In this document: positions 45,563 through 53,851 of the stretch, piece after piece | Numbering within the stretch: position 1 is the stretch's first letter | Layout of the letters: every line of letters starts with the position of its first letter | Assembly (NCBI RefSeq): GCF_005221305.1 | Contig: NZ_CP039887.1 | Location: forward strand, 2,108,001-2,172,000 | Length of the DNA stretch: 64,000 nucleotides | Direction: 5' to 3' | Source of the DNA: Neisseria subflava | GTDB lineage: Bacteria > Pseudomonadota > Gammaproteobacteria > Burkholderiales > Neisseriaceae | The notes under the pieces: generated by a model | Databases searched by the model: none | What the model saw: the letters and a program-made list of their open reading frames with translations, nothing else | What the model was told of the DNA's origin: nothing | Translations under genes and position numbers: made by a program

Positions 45563-46681
45563 TTAAGCTGAGGCAATTAGACGGATTTTTTTTTGGAGAA
45601 CCCATTTAATGTCCTGCCCGATGATTTCCACCGATTGACTTTGCCAAGGGCCGTCTGAAAGTAGGGCGGCCGGATTTTCAGAAAGGGAGAAAAGAGGTTT
45701 GCCTGCGCCTAACAGTTTCGGCGCTTGGTAGAGGACGATTTCATCCACCAAGTCATCCTTCAGGAAGGCTGAAGCAAGTGTGGAGCCGGCTTCTACCAGA
45801 ACTTCGCCAAAGCCAAACTCTGCCAGTTGCGGCATGAGTGAAAGAAGATTGATGCGGCCGTTGATGTGTTCAGACGGCCTGATGATGCGGATATGTTCAA
45901 ATGTGCGTAGAGCCTGCAAACGTTGTTCGTTTGAGGAAAGGGTAACGATAACGGTCGGGCTTTCAGTATCGGTAACGAGGTGGCAGTCCAAAGGGATTTG
46001 CAGTCGGCTGTCCAAGACGATACGCGCAGGTTGGCGCAGGGTGGGGAAGCAGCGGACGTTGAGTTTCGGGTTGTCGGCAAGTACGGTACCGATACCGGTC
46101 AAAACGGCGCAACTTTCGGCACGGAGAATTTGTACGTCTTCGCGTGCTGCTTCGCCGGTAATCCAAAAGCTGCGGCCGTCTGAAAGGGCGGTTTTGCCGT
46201 CTAAACTGGCGGCGCATTTGAGGCGAACAAACGGTCTGCCGCGTTCGATACGCGACAGGAAACCGCGGTTGAGTTCGCGCGCCTGAGCTTCCAACAAACC
46301 GCTTTCGGTACGTATTCCGGCGGCTTCCAGCATAGATAAGCCTTTGCCTGCGACCAACGGGTTAGGGTCAGTCATGGCGGCGACCACGCGCGTTACGCCG
46401 GAATGAACCAGCGCTTCGGCACATGGCGGTGTGCGACCATAATGGCTGCAAGGTTCCAGCGTGACATAGGCGGTTGCGCCTTTTGCCGCCGCTCCGGCCT
46501 GCCTCAACGCATGAACTTCAGCGTGCGGTTCGCCTGCTTTGACGTGGAAACCTTGTCCGACGATTTGGGCACCGTGTGCAATTACGCAGCCGACGCGGGG
46601 ATTGGGGGAAGTAGAAAACCGCCCAAGCTTGGCCAGCTCGAGGGCGGTTTGCATCATTTGGGTATCAAGTGCGGAAAACAT
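45563..46681 (-). CDS. ribD: Bifunctional riboflavin biosynthesis deaminase/reductase
   Basis: A 372-residue enzyme for the second and third steps of riboflavin synthesis. The deaminase half has the zinc site H53-A-E55 and Cys78/Cys87 in EPCSHYGRTPPC. The reductase half starts near 150 (PFVRLKCAASLDGKTALSDG) and includes VLVEAGSTLASAFL. No FMN riboswitch is seen in the 14-base gap to nrdR upstream, so the two are probably one operon. Confidence 0.96.
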   Translation of the reverse strand: MFSALDTQMMQTALELAKLGRFSTSPNPRVGCVIAHGAQIVGQGFHVKAGEPHAEVHALRQAGAAAKGATAYVTLEPCSHYGRTPPCAEALVHSGVTRVVAAMTDPNPLVAGKGLSMLEAAGIRTESGLLEAQARELNRGFLSRIERGRPFVRLKCAASLDGKTALSDGRSFWITGEAAREDVQILRAESCAVLTGIGTVLADNPKLNVRCFPTLRQPARIVLDSRLQIPLDCHLVTDTESPTVIVTLSSNEQRLQALRTFEHIRIIRPSEHINGRINLLSLMPQLAEFGFGEVLVEAGSTLASAFLKDDLVDEIVLYQAPKLLGAGKPLFSLSENPAALLSDGPWQSQSVEIIGQDIKWVLQKKIRLIASA

Positions 46682-46695
46682 GGTTTCAGACGGCC

Positions 46696-47148
46696 TTATT
46701 TGGCTTTACATTCGGCAATGACTTGGGTGAATTCGGAAACGTCTTTAAAGCTTTTATAGACAGACGCGAAGCGGACATAAGCGACTTGATCGATTTTTGC
46801 CAGCTCTTCCATTGCCATTTCACCAACGATGTGCGAAGCGACTTCTTTTTTGCCCAAACGGTAGAGGCGTTGCTCGATAAGGGCAACGGTTTCATCGATT
46901 TGTTCTTGCGTAACAGGGCGTTTGTGCAGCGCGCGCTCAAGGCTGGTCTGCAGTTTATGCGGATTGAAGGGAACCCGTGTGCTGTCGGATTTGATGACTT
47001 GCGGCATCCGCATTTCAACGGTTTCAAAGGTGCTGAAGCGTTGTCCGCATTCCAAGCATTTGCGACGGCGACGGATGCTGTTGGTGTCTTCCAGCCATCG
47101 CGAGTCGGTTACTTGTGTGTTGGGGTGTTGGCAAAACGGGCACTTCAT
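46696..47148 (-). CDS. nrdR: Transcriptional repressor NrdR
   Basis: A 150-residue regulator of ribonucleotide reductase genes. Zinc ribbon with Cys3, Cys6, Cys31, Cys34, then an ATP-cone (PQVIKSDSTRVPFNPHKLQT) that senses dATP/ATP. Pairing with ribD is common among proteobacteria. Confidence 0.97.
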   Translation of the reverse strand: MKCPFCQHPNTQVTDSRWLEDTNSIRRRRKCLECGQRFSTFETVEMRMPQVIKSDSTRVPFNPHKLQTSLERALHKRPVTQEQIDETVALIEQRLYRLGKKEVASHIVGEMAMEELAKIDQVAYVRFASVYKSFKDVSEFTQVIAECKAK

Positions 47149-47273
47149 CGGGTTTCCTTGTCATACGCTCGGCAAGGTCGCTAAGCAATTGAATTTATTG
47201 TTTGTGACCTATTATTGTAGCGGATTGCGCTATTTTCGTATAGTAAAGGCTTTTTCGCTGGATTAAGTATAAA

Positions 47274-47325
47274 AAGGCCGTCTGAAAGGGCAACTTGAGT
47301 GAAGTTGAGCTTTTCAGACGGCCTT
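47274..47325. terminator. Inverted-DUS terminator
   Basis: Fourteen-base arms (47274-47287 with 47312-47325), with a small inner hairpin CAACTT/AAGTTG. It lies just beyond the amidotransferase stop on the minus strand. Confidence 0.65.
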
Positions 47326-47347
47326 GAGTTTTTCAGTCAATCAACAG

Positions 47348-48190
47348 TTAAACCGATACGCCGACGGCGCGGGCAATTTCCAAACCTTCTTCCGCACTCA
47401 TATAAACCGGATTTTCGGGGCGGTCGCTGCGGACGATATCGCCGTCTTGAAACATCACCAATTCATTGACTGCCAACTGCGACCAAGTTTCATCGCGCGT
47501 CAGGGGCAGGGTGGCGATGACGGAGACCTTATCGTTTGGTGTGGTCACTTTGGAAAAATCGACCATCACGTCGTCGTCCAGCAGGCGTGCTTTGCCAAAC
47601 GGGGCTTTGCGCACGATGTAGTGCAGCAAGGTACTGGCATGGGCAAACAGGCAGTCGCCGTTGGACATCACAAAGTTGAACAAACCGTGGCGGCGGATTT
47701 CATGGGTTAGGCCGGCAATGGCGTCAAACAAAACTTCAGGTTCGGGCTTGGTGGCAAAGCGACTGCGCAGGCGGTTGAGGATAAAGCAGAATGCGCGTTC
47801 GGAATCGGTTGAACCGACGGCATGGTAGTACTCGCCCTGCTCGGGGAAAAAATCAATCAAATGGCCGTTGTGTGCAAACAGCCAATATTCGCCCCACATC
47901 TCGCGCATGAAGGGATGAGTGTTCGCCAATGAGGTCTGGCCTTGTGAGGCCTTGCGGATATGGGCGATAACGTTTTCGGATTTGATCTGATAGGCGCGTA
48001 CCAAGTCGGCAACAGGCGAGTTGGCGCTGGGCTTGTCGTCGTGAAACAAGCGCACGCCTTTGCCTTCAAAAAAGCCGATACCGAAGCCGTCGGCGTGGTA
48101 ATCGGTAATGCCGCCACGACGGCGGAAGCCTTCAAAAGAAAACATGATGTCTGTGGGAGTGTTGCAATTCATGCCGAGCAGTTGGCACAT
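47348..48190 (-). CDS. Class II glutamine amidotransferase (YafJ family)
   Basis: A 280-residue Ntn-hydrolase. Cys2 is the nucleophile after Met removal (MCQLLGMN). YHADGFGIGFFEGKGVRLFH, IAHIRKASQGQTSLANTHPF and WLFAHNGHLIDF are the family motifs. The glutaminase domain stands alone, with no synthase domain attached, so the acceptor of ammonia is unknown. Confidence 0.9.
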   Translation of the reverse strand: MCQLLGMNCNTPTDIMFSFEGFRRRGGITDYHADGFGIGFFEGKGVRLFHDDKPSANSPVADLVRAYQIKSENVIAHIRKASQGQTSLANTHPFMREMWGEYWLFAHNGHLIDFFPEQGEYYHAVGSTDSERAFCFILNRLRSRFATKPEPEVLFDAIAGLTHEIRRHGLFNFVMSNGDCLFAHASTLLHYIVRKAPFGKARLLDDDVMVDFSKVTTPNDKVSVIATLPLTRDETWSQLAVNELVMFQDGDIVRSDRPENPVYMSAEEGLEIARAVGVSV

Positions 48191-48381
48191 GGCGTTAACC
48201 TTTTTTTCGGGTATTTATAGGGTCATTATGGTGTATCGGGCAGGCAGTTTCAATATATTCTTTGCCGTTTTGGGGCAGGTGATACAGGTCGTATCGAATT
48301 AAAAATAAATATTTTCGCCTTATTGGAGATTTTTAGGATATTTGCTAATTCTGTGCTAACACTTCCCCTATAAAATGTTTT

Positions 48382-48421
48382 GTAGAACAAAAAGACCTCC
48401 TCACATAACGATATGTTCTAC
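48382..48421 (+). promoter_or_regulatory. Inverted repeat upstream of the hemophilin-like gene
   Basis: GTAGAACA (48382-48389) is mirrored by TGTTCTAC (48414-48421), 24 bases apart, in the 283-base gap before the gene. A TATAAAAT sequence lies just upstream (48369-48376). It may be an operator in the leader. It does not resemble a Fur box. Confidence 0.35.
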
Positions 48422-48473
48422 TCACAACGAAACATAATTTTCCCCACCATCGTCTTACCTCAAGGAGTGTTCA

Positions 48474-49214
48474 ATGAAACTGAATCTGCAAAAAACCACC
48501 GCTGCTGTTTTGGCTGTTGTGTTCAGCGCAGGCGCATTTGCCGCTAATAATGCCTATAACCCATTCGAGTATGGCTACAAAAATCACAAATACGGCAAAA
48601 AATGGGGTAAGCCTGCATCTGAAGCCGAAGGCGAAAAAGTGATGAAAAATGCAGCCTACCGTTCAGGAGTGTATTACACCAACGTAAACCGCATTCCGGC
48701 AAAAGCAGACCGCAACGGCGTGAAAACCGTACAGGTCAACGACGCATACACCCGTCAAAACCTCGGCCGTTATGCGTTCAACACCATCAAGAGCGGCGGC
48801 TCTGAAGTGTATTACGGCGAGTGGGTCGGTAAAGAATACGCCAAAGGCACCAACCGCGGCGTTTTCTACTCAGGCGACAAACGCGCTACCTCTATGCCGG
48901 TATCCGGCGTAGCCAACTACGCCGTCAAAGGTATCAACAACTACACCGGCAACAACCCGATGGTCGGTACTTTGCGCGCAGACTTCGGTCAACGCGTCTT
49001 GGCAGGTTCTATGAAAAACAACGCTGTACAGATGGACATCCATTCCCGCATCAAACCGTCCAGCGCATCGTTTGAAGGCTACGCCCGCGCCAACGGCCAC
49101 TTCGGTAAAACCGAAGGCCACTTCTTCGGTCACAACGCAAGCGCGCTGGCCGGTGTTGCCAAGTTTAAAACCGACCGCAACTTGGATACGGCATTCGGCG
49201 GTGTAAAACGCTAA
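48474..49214 (+). CDS. Secreted hemophilin-like Slam substrate
   Basis: A 246-residue protein. Signal peptide MKLNLQKTTAAVLAVVFSAG ends in AFA; the next residues AANNAYNPF have no lipobox Cys, so it should be soluble or shed rather than anchored. The C-terminal half has the repeated short strands of a small TbpB-like barrel, ending GHFFGHNASALAGVAKF, a pattern shared by type XI substrates such as hemophilin. The Slam gene follows about 110 bases later. Likely a heme-binding carrier; the heme ligand cannot be assigned. AAGGAG precedes the start. Confidence 0.72.
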   Translation: MKLNLQKTTAAVLAVVFSAGAFAANNAYNPFEYGYKNHKYGKKWGKPASEAEGEKVMKNAAYRSGVYYTNVNRIPAKADRNGVKTVQVNDAYTRQNLGRYAFNTIKSGGSEVYYGEWVGKEYAKGTNRGVFYSGDKRATSMPVSGVANYAVKGINNYTGNNPMVGTLRADFGQRVLAGSMKNNAVQMDIHSRIKPSSASFEGYARANGHFGKTEGHFFGHNASALAGVAKFKTDRNLDTAFGGVKR

Positions 49215-49235
49215 AATCCGTAGTTAAGTAAAATG

Positions 49236-49260
49236 AAAGCCTGCTTCACGCAGGCTTTTT
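49236..49260 (+). terminator. Terminator between the hemophilin-like gene and Slam
   Basis: AAAGCCTGC/GCAGGCTTT with loop TTCAC and a following T-run. It should make the substrate more abundant than the translocon by partial termination. Confidence 0.75.
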
Positions 49261-49323
49261 TAAACACCAGCCCGCCAACCTTCTCAAGGTCGTCTGAAAA
49301 CTGCCGACCGGAAAGCCGACATC

Positions 49324-50763
49324 ATGTACAAACCGTCTGCCTGCCTTATCCTCTTTCTCGCCGCCCCCGTCCTTGCCGCGCCCCGTTCTGACTTTTCAGA
49401 CGACCGTACCGCGCAACGCCTGTGGCAGGACACCCGCCAAACCATGCAGGAACAGGAACAAAAAGTGCGCGAATACCACCTCGACATTCCCTCGGAAAAC
49501 ATCGGGCAGACAGCCGAAACCGATCCCGAAGCCGACCAAGGCGAAGCCCTGTTCAACGCCGTCAACCACAGCGACTGGCAGACCGTGCGCCCGCTGCTCG
49601 AGCGTTATACACAGCAAACCGAATACGACCCCGACATCGCCCTCTTTGCCCGCGCCTCGCTCGCCCGCGGCGAAGGCAGGTGGAAAGCCGCCAAACAAGA
49701 CTACGAAACCCTGCTGCAACGCCACTCCGACTTCACGCGCGGACGGCTCGATTACGCCCGCCTGCTCTTTGAAGGTCGTCTGAACCGCGAAGCCACTTCC
49801 GAATTTATGCGCCTTCAAAACGAAGACCTGCCCGAAGCCGTCAAAGAAAACATCGGACATTTCCGCGATTCCTTAAACCAACGCCAAAGCTGGCAGGGCA
49901 GCCTTTCCGTCGGCGCCGTCCACAACAGCAACATCAACGAAGCCAGCGGCACAACGTGGTGTAAAACCGAAATCGACGGCGAATGTTGGGAAGAATTTTC
50001 AGGCGACAAGCCCATTTCCGCCAACGGCATCAAATACGAAGCCACCGCCGTCCGCCGCTGGCAGATTAAAGGGCATCACGGCATCGCCGCCCGCGCGCTC
50101 GGCTACGGCCGCTTCTACCGCGACCATAAAGACTTCAACGAACACACGCTCAACCTCAGCGCAGGCTACCAGTTTGAAAACCACCGCCACACCTTCGCCC
50201 TTGCCCCGCTTGTCGAATGGAACGGCAGCGGCGGCAAAACCCTCAACCGCGCCTACGGCGTACGCAGCGAGTGGAACCTCGACAAAGGCAGCTGGACTTG
50301 GAACACCGAAGCCGAGTGGAAACACCTCTCCTATTCCGACAAAACCCGCCTGCTCGACGGCAACCTCATCTCCGTTTACAACACCCTGTCCTACTTCCCG
50401 CGCAACGACCTCATGCTCTACGGCGGCATAGACTGGCAGCAGCGCAAAGCCAAAGAACCGGTGGACAGCTACCGCCTCATCTCCGCACGGCTGGGTGCGG
50501 CGAAAATGTTTGAAGCCGGTTTCGACGCCTCCGCCTCCGCCACCTTCGGCATCCGCGGCCACCGCGAAGAAAACGCCGTACTCGAACAACGCCGCCGCGA
50601 CAAAGAGCAGACCTACCACCTCAGCATAGGCACGGACCGCTGGAAATTCGCCGGTCTCAAGCCCGTCCTCAGCTACAAACACCGCCGCGTTAGCGGCAAC
50701 ACCGACTGGCTGTACAGCTACAAACAAAACGCAGTCAGTCTGTCGCTGGTCAAATCGTTCTAA
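49324..50763 (+). CDS. Slam outer-membrane translocon (type XI secretion, DUF560)
   Basis: A 479-residue protein. Signal peptide ends near PVLAA (residue 19). Residues about 60-175 form TPR-like helices (FARASLARGEGRWKAAKQDY, LDYARLLFEGRLNREATSEF). From about 190 a beta-barrel of alternating strands runs to the end and closes with the aromatic C-terminus VSLSLVKSF, typical of outer-membrane proteins. This N-TPR plus DUF560 barrel is the Slam architecture, which delivers lipoproteins or hemophilins to the surface. A mucosa-type DUS lies inside the gene. Confidence 0.85.
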   Translation: MYKPSACLILFLAAPVLAAPRSDFSDDRTAQRLWQDTRQTMQEQEQKVREYHLDIPSENIGQTAETDPEADQGEALFNAVNHSDWQTVRPLLERYTQQTEYDPDIALFARASLARGEGRWKAAKQDYETLLQRHSDFTRGRLDYARLLFEGRLNREATSEFMRLQNEDLPEAVKENIGHFRDSLNQRQSWQGSLSVGAVHNSNINEASGTTWCKTEIDGECWEEFSGDKPISANGIKYEATAVRRWQIKGHHGIAARALGYGRFYRDHKDFNEHTLNLSAGYQFENHRHTFALAPLVEWNGSGGKTLNRAYGVRSEWNLDKGSWTWNTEAEWKHLSYSDKTRLLDGNLISVYNTLSYFPRNDLMLYGGIDWQQRKAKEPVDSYRLISARLGAAKMFEAGFDASASATFGIRGHREENAVLEQRRRDKEQTYHLSIGTDRWKFAGLKPVLSYKHRRVSGNTDWLYSYKQNAVSLSLVKSF

Positions 50764-50781
50764 CGCAGGACGCAGAAACAC

Positions 50782-50825
50782 AAAGGTCGTCTGAAAATCG
50801 GATTTCGGGTTTTCAGACGACCTTT
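50782..50825 (+). terminator. Inverted mucosa-type DUS terminator of Slam
   Basis: Sixteen-base stem (50782-50797 with 50810-50825) of two AGGTCGTCTGAA copies. A TATAAT at 50921-50926 in the following gap probably serves the MFS gene. Confidence 0.7.
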
Positions 50826-51028
50826 GCCGTTTTTTATGTGCCGTATTTCTGCCCGTATCCCATTCCCTGCCTTTCAGATAGAAAGGAAACGGACAACGTG
50901 GCGCGGATAGAGGTTTTGGCTATAATCAAAGCATTAGGTGTTATTTAGCCTGCGTCAGCCCGTTTGCTAAAATCCTTTATCCTGCCGCTTGTTTTGGCGG
51001 CATTTTTTCATAGAAACAAACCATAACC

Positions 51029-52243
51029 ATGACACACACACAGCAAAAATCCCCTAACCTTTGGCTGGTTATCACTGCTGCCGCCTCCATCCTGCTGATT
51101 ACCATCGGTATGCGCATGACTATGGGGCTGTTTGTCCGTCCGGTCGTCGACTCTACTGAGCTGAGCATCCAAGAGTTCAGCCTGATTATTGCCGTTTTCC
51201 AGTTGATATGGGGCGTATCCCAGCCGCTTTCCGGCGCGCTTGCCGACCGTTTCGGCGCGTTTAAGGTGTTGGGCGGCGGCGCGCTGTTGCTGGCATCTGC
51301 CTGTCTGATGGTGCCGCAAATGCCGACTTATTGGGGGCTGATGCTGGCAATCGGGCTGCTTTTTGCATTCGGAACGGGTGCGGGCGGTTTCTCCATCATC
51401 ATGGGGCAAGTCGCGGCGAAAGTGCCGCCGCACAAACGCGGTTTGGCTTCGGGGCTGGTCAACGCGGGCGGTTCGGCGGGGCAGTTTCTGTTTGCGCCGC
51501 TGGTGCAGGGTTTGTTGATATTGCCCGCCGTCGGCTGGACGGGAACGTTTTATGTTTGGGGCGGCATTGCACTTTTAATCCTGCCGATTTCGTGGTGGCT
51601 GGCGGGCGGCAAAAACGCTGTCGCTACGCACCACACGTCGTCTGAAAACGGGCAAACGCTGGGACAGGCGGTCAAAGCGGCGTTTAAAGACCGAAACTAC
51701 ATCCTGCTGCACTTGGGCTTTTTTACCTGCGGTTTCCACATCGCGTTTTTAGTAACCCACCTGCCCAACGAAATCGCACTCTGCGGTCTGCCCGCTTCGG
51801 TCGCTTCGACTTCGATTGCGATTATCGGCTTGGCGAACATCGCGGGCTGCATTTTTTCGGGCTGGTGTACGGGGCGGTTTTTGGGCAAATACGTTTTGTT
51901 CGGACTCTACGCCTCGCGCGTGGCGATGGTGCTGATCTACCTTGCCGCCCCGAGAACTGACGTCAATTTCTACATTTTCGCCGCCGCGCTGGGCTTCACT
52001 TGGCTCGCTACCGTCGCGCCGACCGCCGCGATTACGGGCAAACTGTTCGGCACGCGCTATCTGGCGACGCTGTTTGGGCTGACCATGTTGAGCCACCAAA
52101 TCGGCGGCTTTTTAGGCTCGTATATCGGCGGCATCGTGATTTATCAATTCAACGATTACGGCTGGATGTGGTATGCCGATGCGGTGCTGGCGGGGGCGGC
52201 GGCTTTGCTGAACCTGCCGATACGCGAAAAGAAAACGGCGTAA
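51029..52243 (+). CDS. MFS transporter
   Basis: A 404-residue protein with twelve hydrophobic segments. LSGALADRFGAFKVLGGGAL fits the A-motif loop between helices 2 and 3, and GLASGLVNAGGSAGQFLFAP lies in helix 5. The centre has a hydrophilic linker (ATHHTSSENGQTLG) that contains a DUS core. It resembles OFA-like anion or nucleoside-type permeases, but the substrate is not predictable. Own promoter likely. Confidence 0.87.
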   Translation: MTHTQQKSPNLWLVITAAASILLITIGMRMTMGLFVRPVVDSTELSIQEFSLIIAVFQLIWGVSQPLSGALADRFGAFKVLGGGALLLASACLMVPQMPTYWGLMLAIGLLFAFGTGAGGFSIIMGQVAAKVPPHKRGLASGLVNAGGSAGQFLFAPLVQGLLILPAVGWTGTFYVWGGIALLILPISWWLAGGKNAVATHHTSSENGQTLGQAVKAAFKDRNYILLHLGFFTCGFHIAFLVTHLPNEIALCGLPASVASTSIAIIGLANIAGCIFSGWCTGRFLGKYVLFGLYASRVAMVLIYLAAPRTDVNFYIFAAALGFTWLATVAPTAAITGKLFGTRYLATLFGLTMLSHQIGGFLGSYIGGIVIYQFNDYGWMWYADAVLAGAAALLNLPIREKKTA

Positions 52244-52317
52244 CCCGCTTAAACCAAGCAAAGAACAAAGGTCGTCTGAAAACGGAAAAACGGTTTTCAG
52301 ACGACCTTTTTCTATCA

Positions 52318-52447
52318 TTAGTGGGAAACGGTCGATGTGTTTGGCAATCATGGCTTGGGTGGTTTGCTGAAAGAAGGTACTCATGAAAAATCCCCTAAAT
52401 GTCTTGGTGGGAATTTAGGGGATTTTGGGGAATTTTGCAAAGGTCTC
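52318..52447 (-). mobile_element. 5' remnant of an IS5-family (IS1106-like) element
   Basis: On the minus strand the end GAGACCTTTGCAAAATTCCC is followed by a palindromic CCCCTAAAT region and an ATG (52384) opening MSTFFQQTTQAMIAKHIDRF, the N-terminus of Neisseria IS1106-type transposases as I recall them. Coding identity ends after about 22 codons, at a mucosa-type DUS. Only the left end survives. Confidence 0.7.
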
Positions 52448-52533
52448 AATTAGCGTGCAAATGTGCTTGCAGTGAAAAAATATTGGGAATAATATCAATG
52501 CAAATAATAATTTTTATCAAGAAGGAGATGAGT

Positions 52534-53274
52534 GTGAAATTTTTAGCTGCTTTGTTGTGGCCGGCCATGTTGCTGCCCATTTTGTCTCATGCCGATAGCG
52601 GCATTCAGACGGTCTCTGTTTCTCAAGCATATGCGGATGACGCAACGGGCTGCGGGCAGCTTTATCCTGTAGAGAGCTTCGAGAATTTGTTCAGACAGAT
52701 GGCCGGCACGCTGCATAGTGCCTGTTTGCTTGATATGCCGCCTGAAGATTTAGCGAAAAAGTGGCAGATTCCCGTGTACCGGCGCTATCTGCGGCTTTCC
52801 GGCCGTTTGCGGCCTGACGGAGAAAAACAGGCGGTACTCAGATGGAAAGACAAGGCAGAGCGGCAGAAATGGCTCAAACACAGGCGGCGTAAGCTAAAAC
52901 GGCCGACCGACGGCTTTACGGTAGTGCATCAGACCGACTACGACGGCAGTACTTTTTTAGAAATCGAAGCAACGCCTGATTATATAAAACGATACCGTTC
53001 ATTGTTTCCTGACGACCGTTATCCTGATGATTTGCCGAAACCCTATGTTTCATCTCATATCCTAAGCCCGGTCAGCGTATGCTTTAACAATGGAACAGAA
53101 CAAGTTTTTCCTAGGTATACGGTAGTAAAACAAGTAGCAGTAGATGAAAACAACCATTTGATCGGGAGTGATAGACATTTGGTTATAAGGGAGGAGAAAG
53201 GTGCAGGAATATTATTTCAGCATCCAACAGACAAATGCATTAATGATATTTCCAGCATCTTTCTTATCAGATAG
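52534..53274 (+). CDS. Secreted protein of unknown function
   Basis: A 246-residue protein. A GTG at 52534 with AAGGAG six bases upstream gives an ideal signal peptide, MKFLAALLWPAMLLPILSHA; an ATG two codons earlier sits too close to the site. The mature part has paired Cys (CGQLYP, SACLLD, VCFNN, DKCIND), suggesting disulfides, and a very basic patch KHRRRKLKRP. I recognise no family. It precedes the metalloprotease-like gene by 31 bases and may be its partner or immunity/chaperone protein; this is inference. Confidence 0.65.
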   Translation: MKFLAALLWPAMLLPILSHADSGIQTVSVSQAYADDATGCGQLYPVESFENLFRQMAGTLHSACLLDMPPEDLAKKWQIPVYRRYLRLSGRLRPDGEKQAVLRWKDKAERQKWLKHRRRKLKRPTDGFTVVHQTDYDGSTFLEIEATPDYIKRYRSLFPDDRYPDDLPKPYVSSHILSPVSVCFNNGTEQVFPRYTVVKQVAVDENNHLIGSDRHLVIREEKGAGILFQHPTDKCINDISSIFLIR

Positions 53275-53305
53275 TCGATAGTATTTAATTTTAAAGGTAT
53301 ATGGT

Positions 53306-53815
53306 ATGGCTACAACAGCACAAATCCGGCAGCATTTTTTAAAATTAGGGATGCCTGTTTCGGAAGTTAATCAGATTATTCGGGATTCAATTTTACTGGG
53401 GCAAACCCATAACTTTATCAATCAATGGGGGTTAGGGAGTATTCAAGCAAACACTAAATATTCCGGCATATTTTTCCAAAGCAAACTAATTGGCAGTAAA
53501 GAAAATAGAAGTATTGTATTCGGTACGGCAGACAAAAGATATCTGACTGCTTCTGATTGGGCTCATGAGTTAGGACATGGTTTGTCGAAAACAATTTCCA
53601 AGCTTGATCTTGATATTGATGGAAATCGCAATATAACAGCGAATGAATATGCACGAAGATTTGTTTATGAAGAAGGAAAAGCCGAATACAACCGTTTTCA
53701 GTTTGATTTGCGGAACAATCCCAAAGAAGCCAAATACGGATCGGATACGGCAGCAATCAAGGCGATGAACCAACAACAGGCTGTTGATTATTTTGCCCAT
53801 AAAATGAAAACCTAA
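53306..53815 (+). CDS. HExxH metalloprotease-like protein, truncated by TAA
   Basis: A 169-residue product with no signal peptide. ASDWAHELGHGLSKTISK contains the zinc motif HELGH, and the Glu of YEEGKAEYNRFQF 50 residues later could be the third ligand. The frame stops at a TAA (53813-53815) but stays open in the same frame to 55129. Low GC and DUS-free, unlike the neighbours. It may be the N-terminal half of an interrupted larger protein. Confidence 0.6.
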   Translation: MATTAQIRQHFLKLGMPVSEVNQIIRDSILLGQTHNFINQWGLGSIQANTKYSGIFFQSKLIGSKENRSIVFGTADKRYLTASDWAHELGHGLSKTISKLDLDIDGNRNITANEYARRFVYEEGKAEYNRFQFDLRNNPKEAKYGSDTAAIKAMNQQQAVDYFAHKMKT

Positions 53816-53851
53816 AACCCCAGCGGCGAGCCCGGTGATACTTATTGGACA

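Larger units (their letters stand above)
49287..52309. repeat. Block carrying only the AGGTCGTCTGAA (mucosa-type) DUS
   Basis: Full copies at 49287-49298, 49773-49784, an inverted pair at 50782-50825 and an inverted pair at 52267-52309, plus GTCGTCTGAA cores at about 49396 (rc) and 51637. No AGGCCGTCTGAA was found between them, whereas that form dominates elsewhere. The genes inside are also visibly richer in GCC/CGC codons. Confidence 0.75.

Noticed and set aside
46682..47100. FMN riboswitch upstream of ribD
   Set aside because: Only 14 bases separate ribD and nrdR and no RFN-like fold is visible.
48300..48473. Fur box before the hemophilin-like gene
   Set aside because: The AT-rich stretch does not fit the GATAAT repeat pattern well enough.
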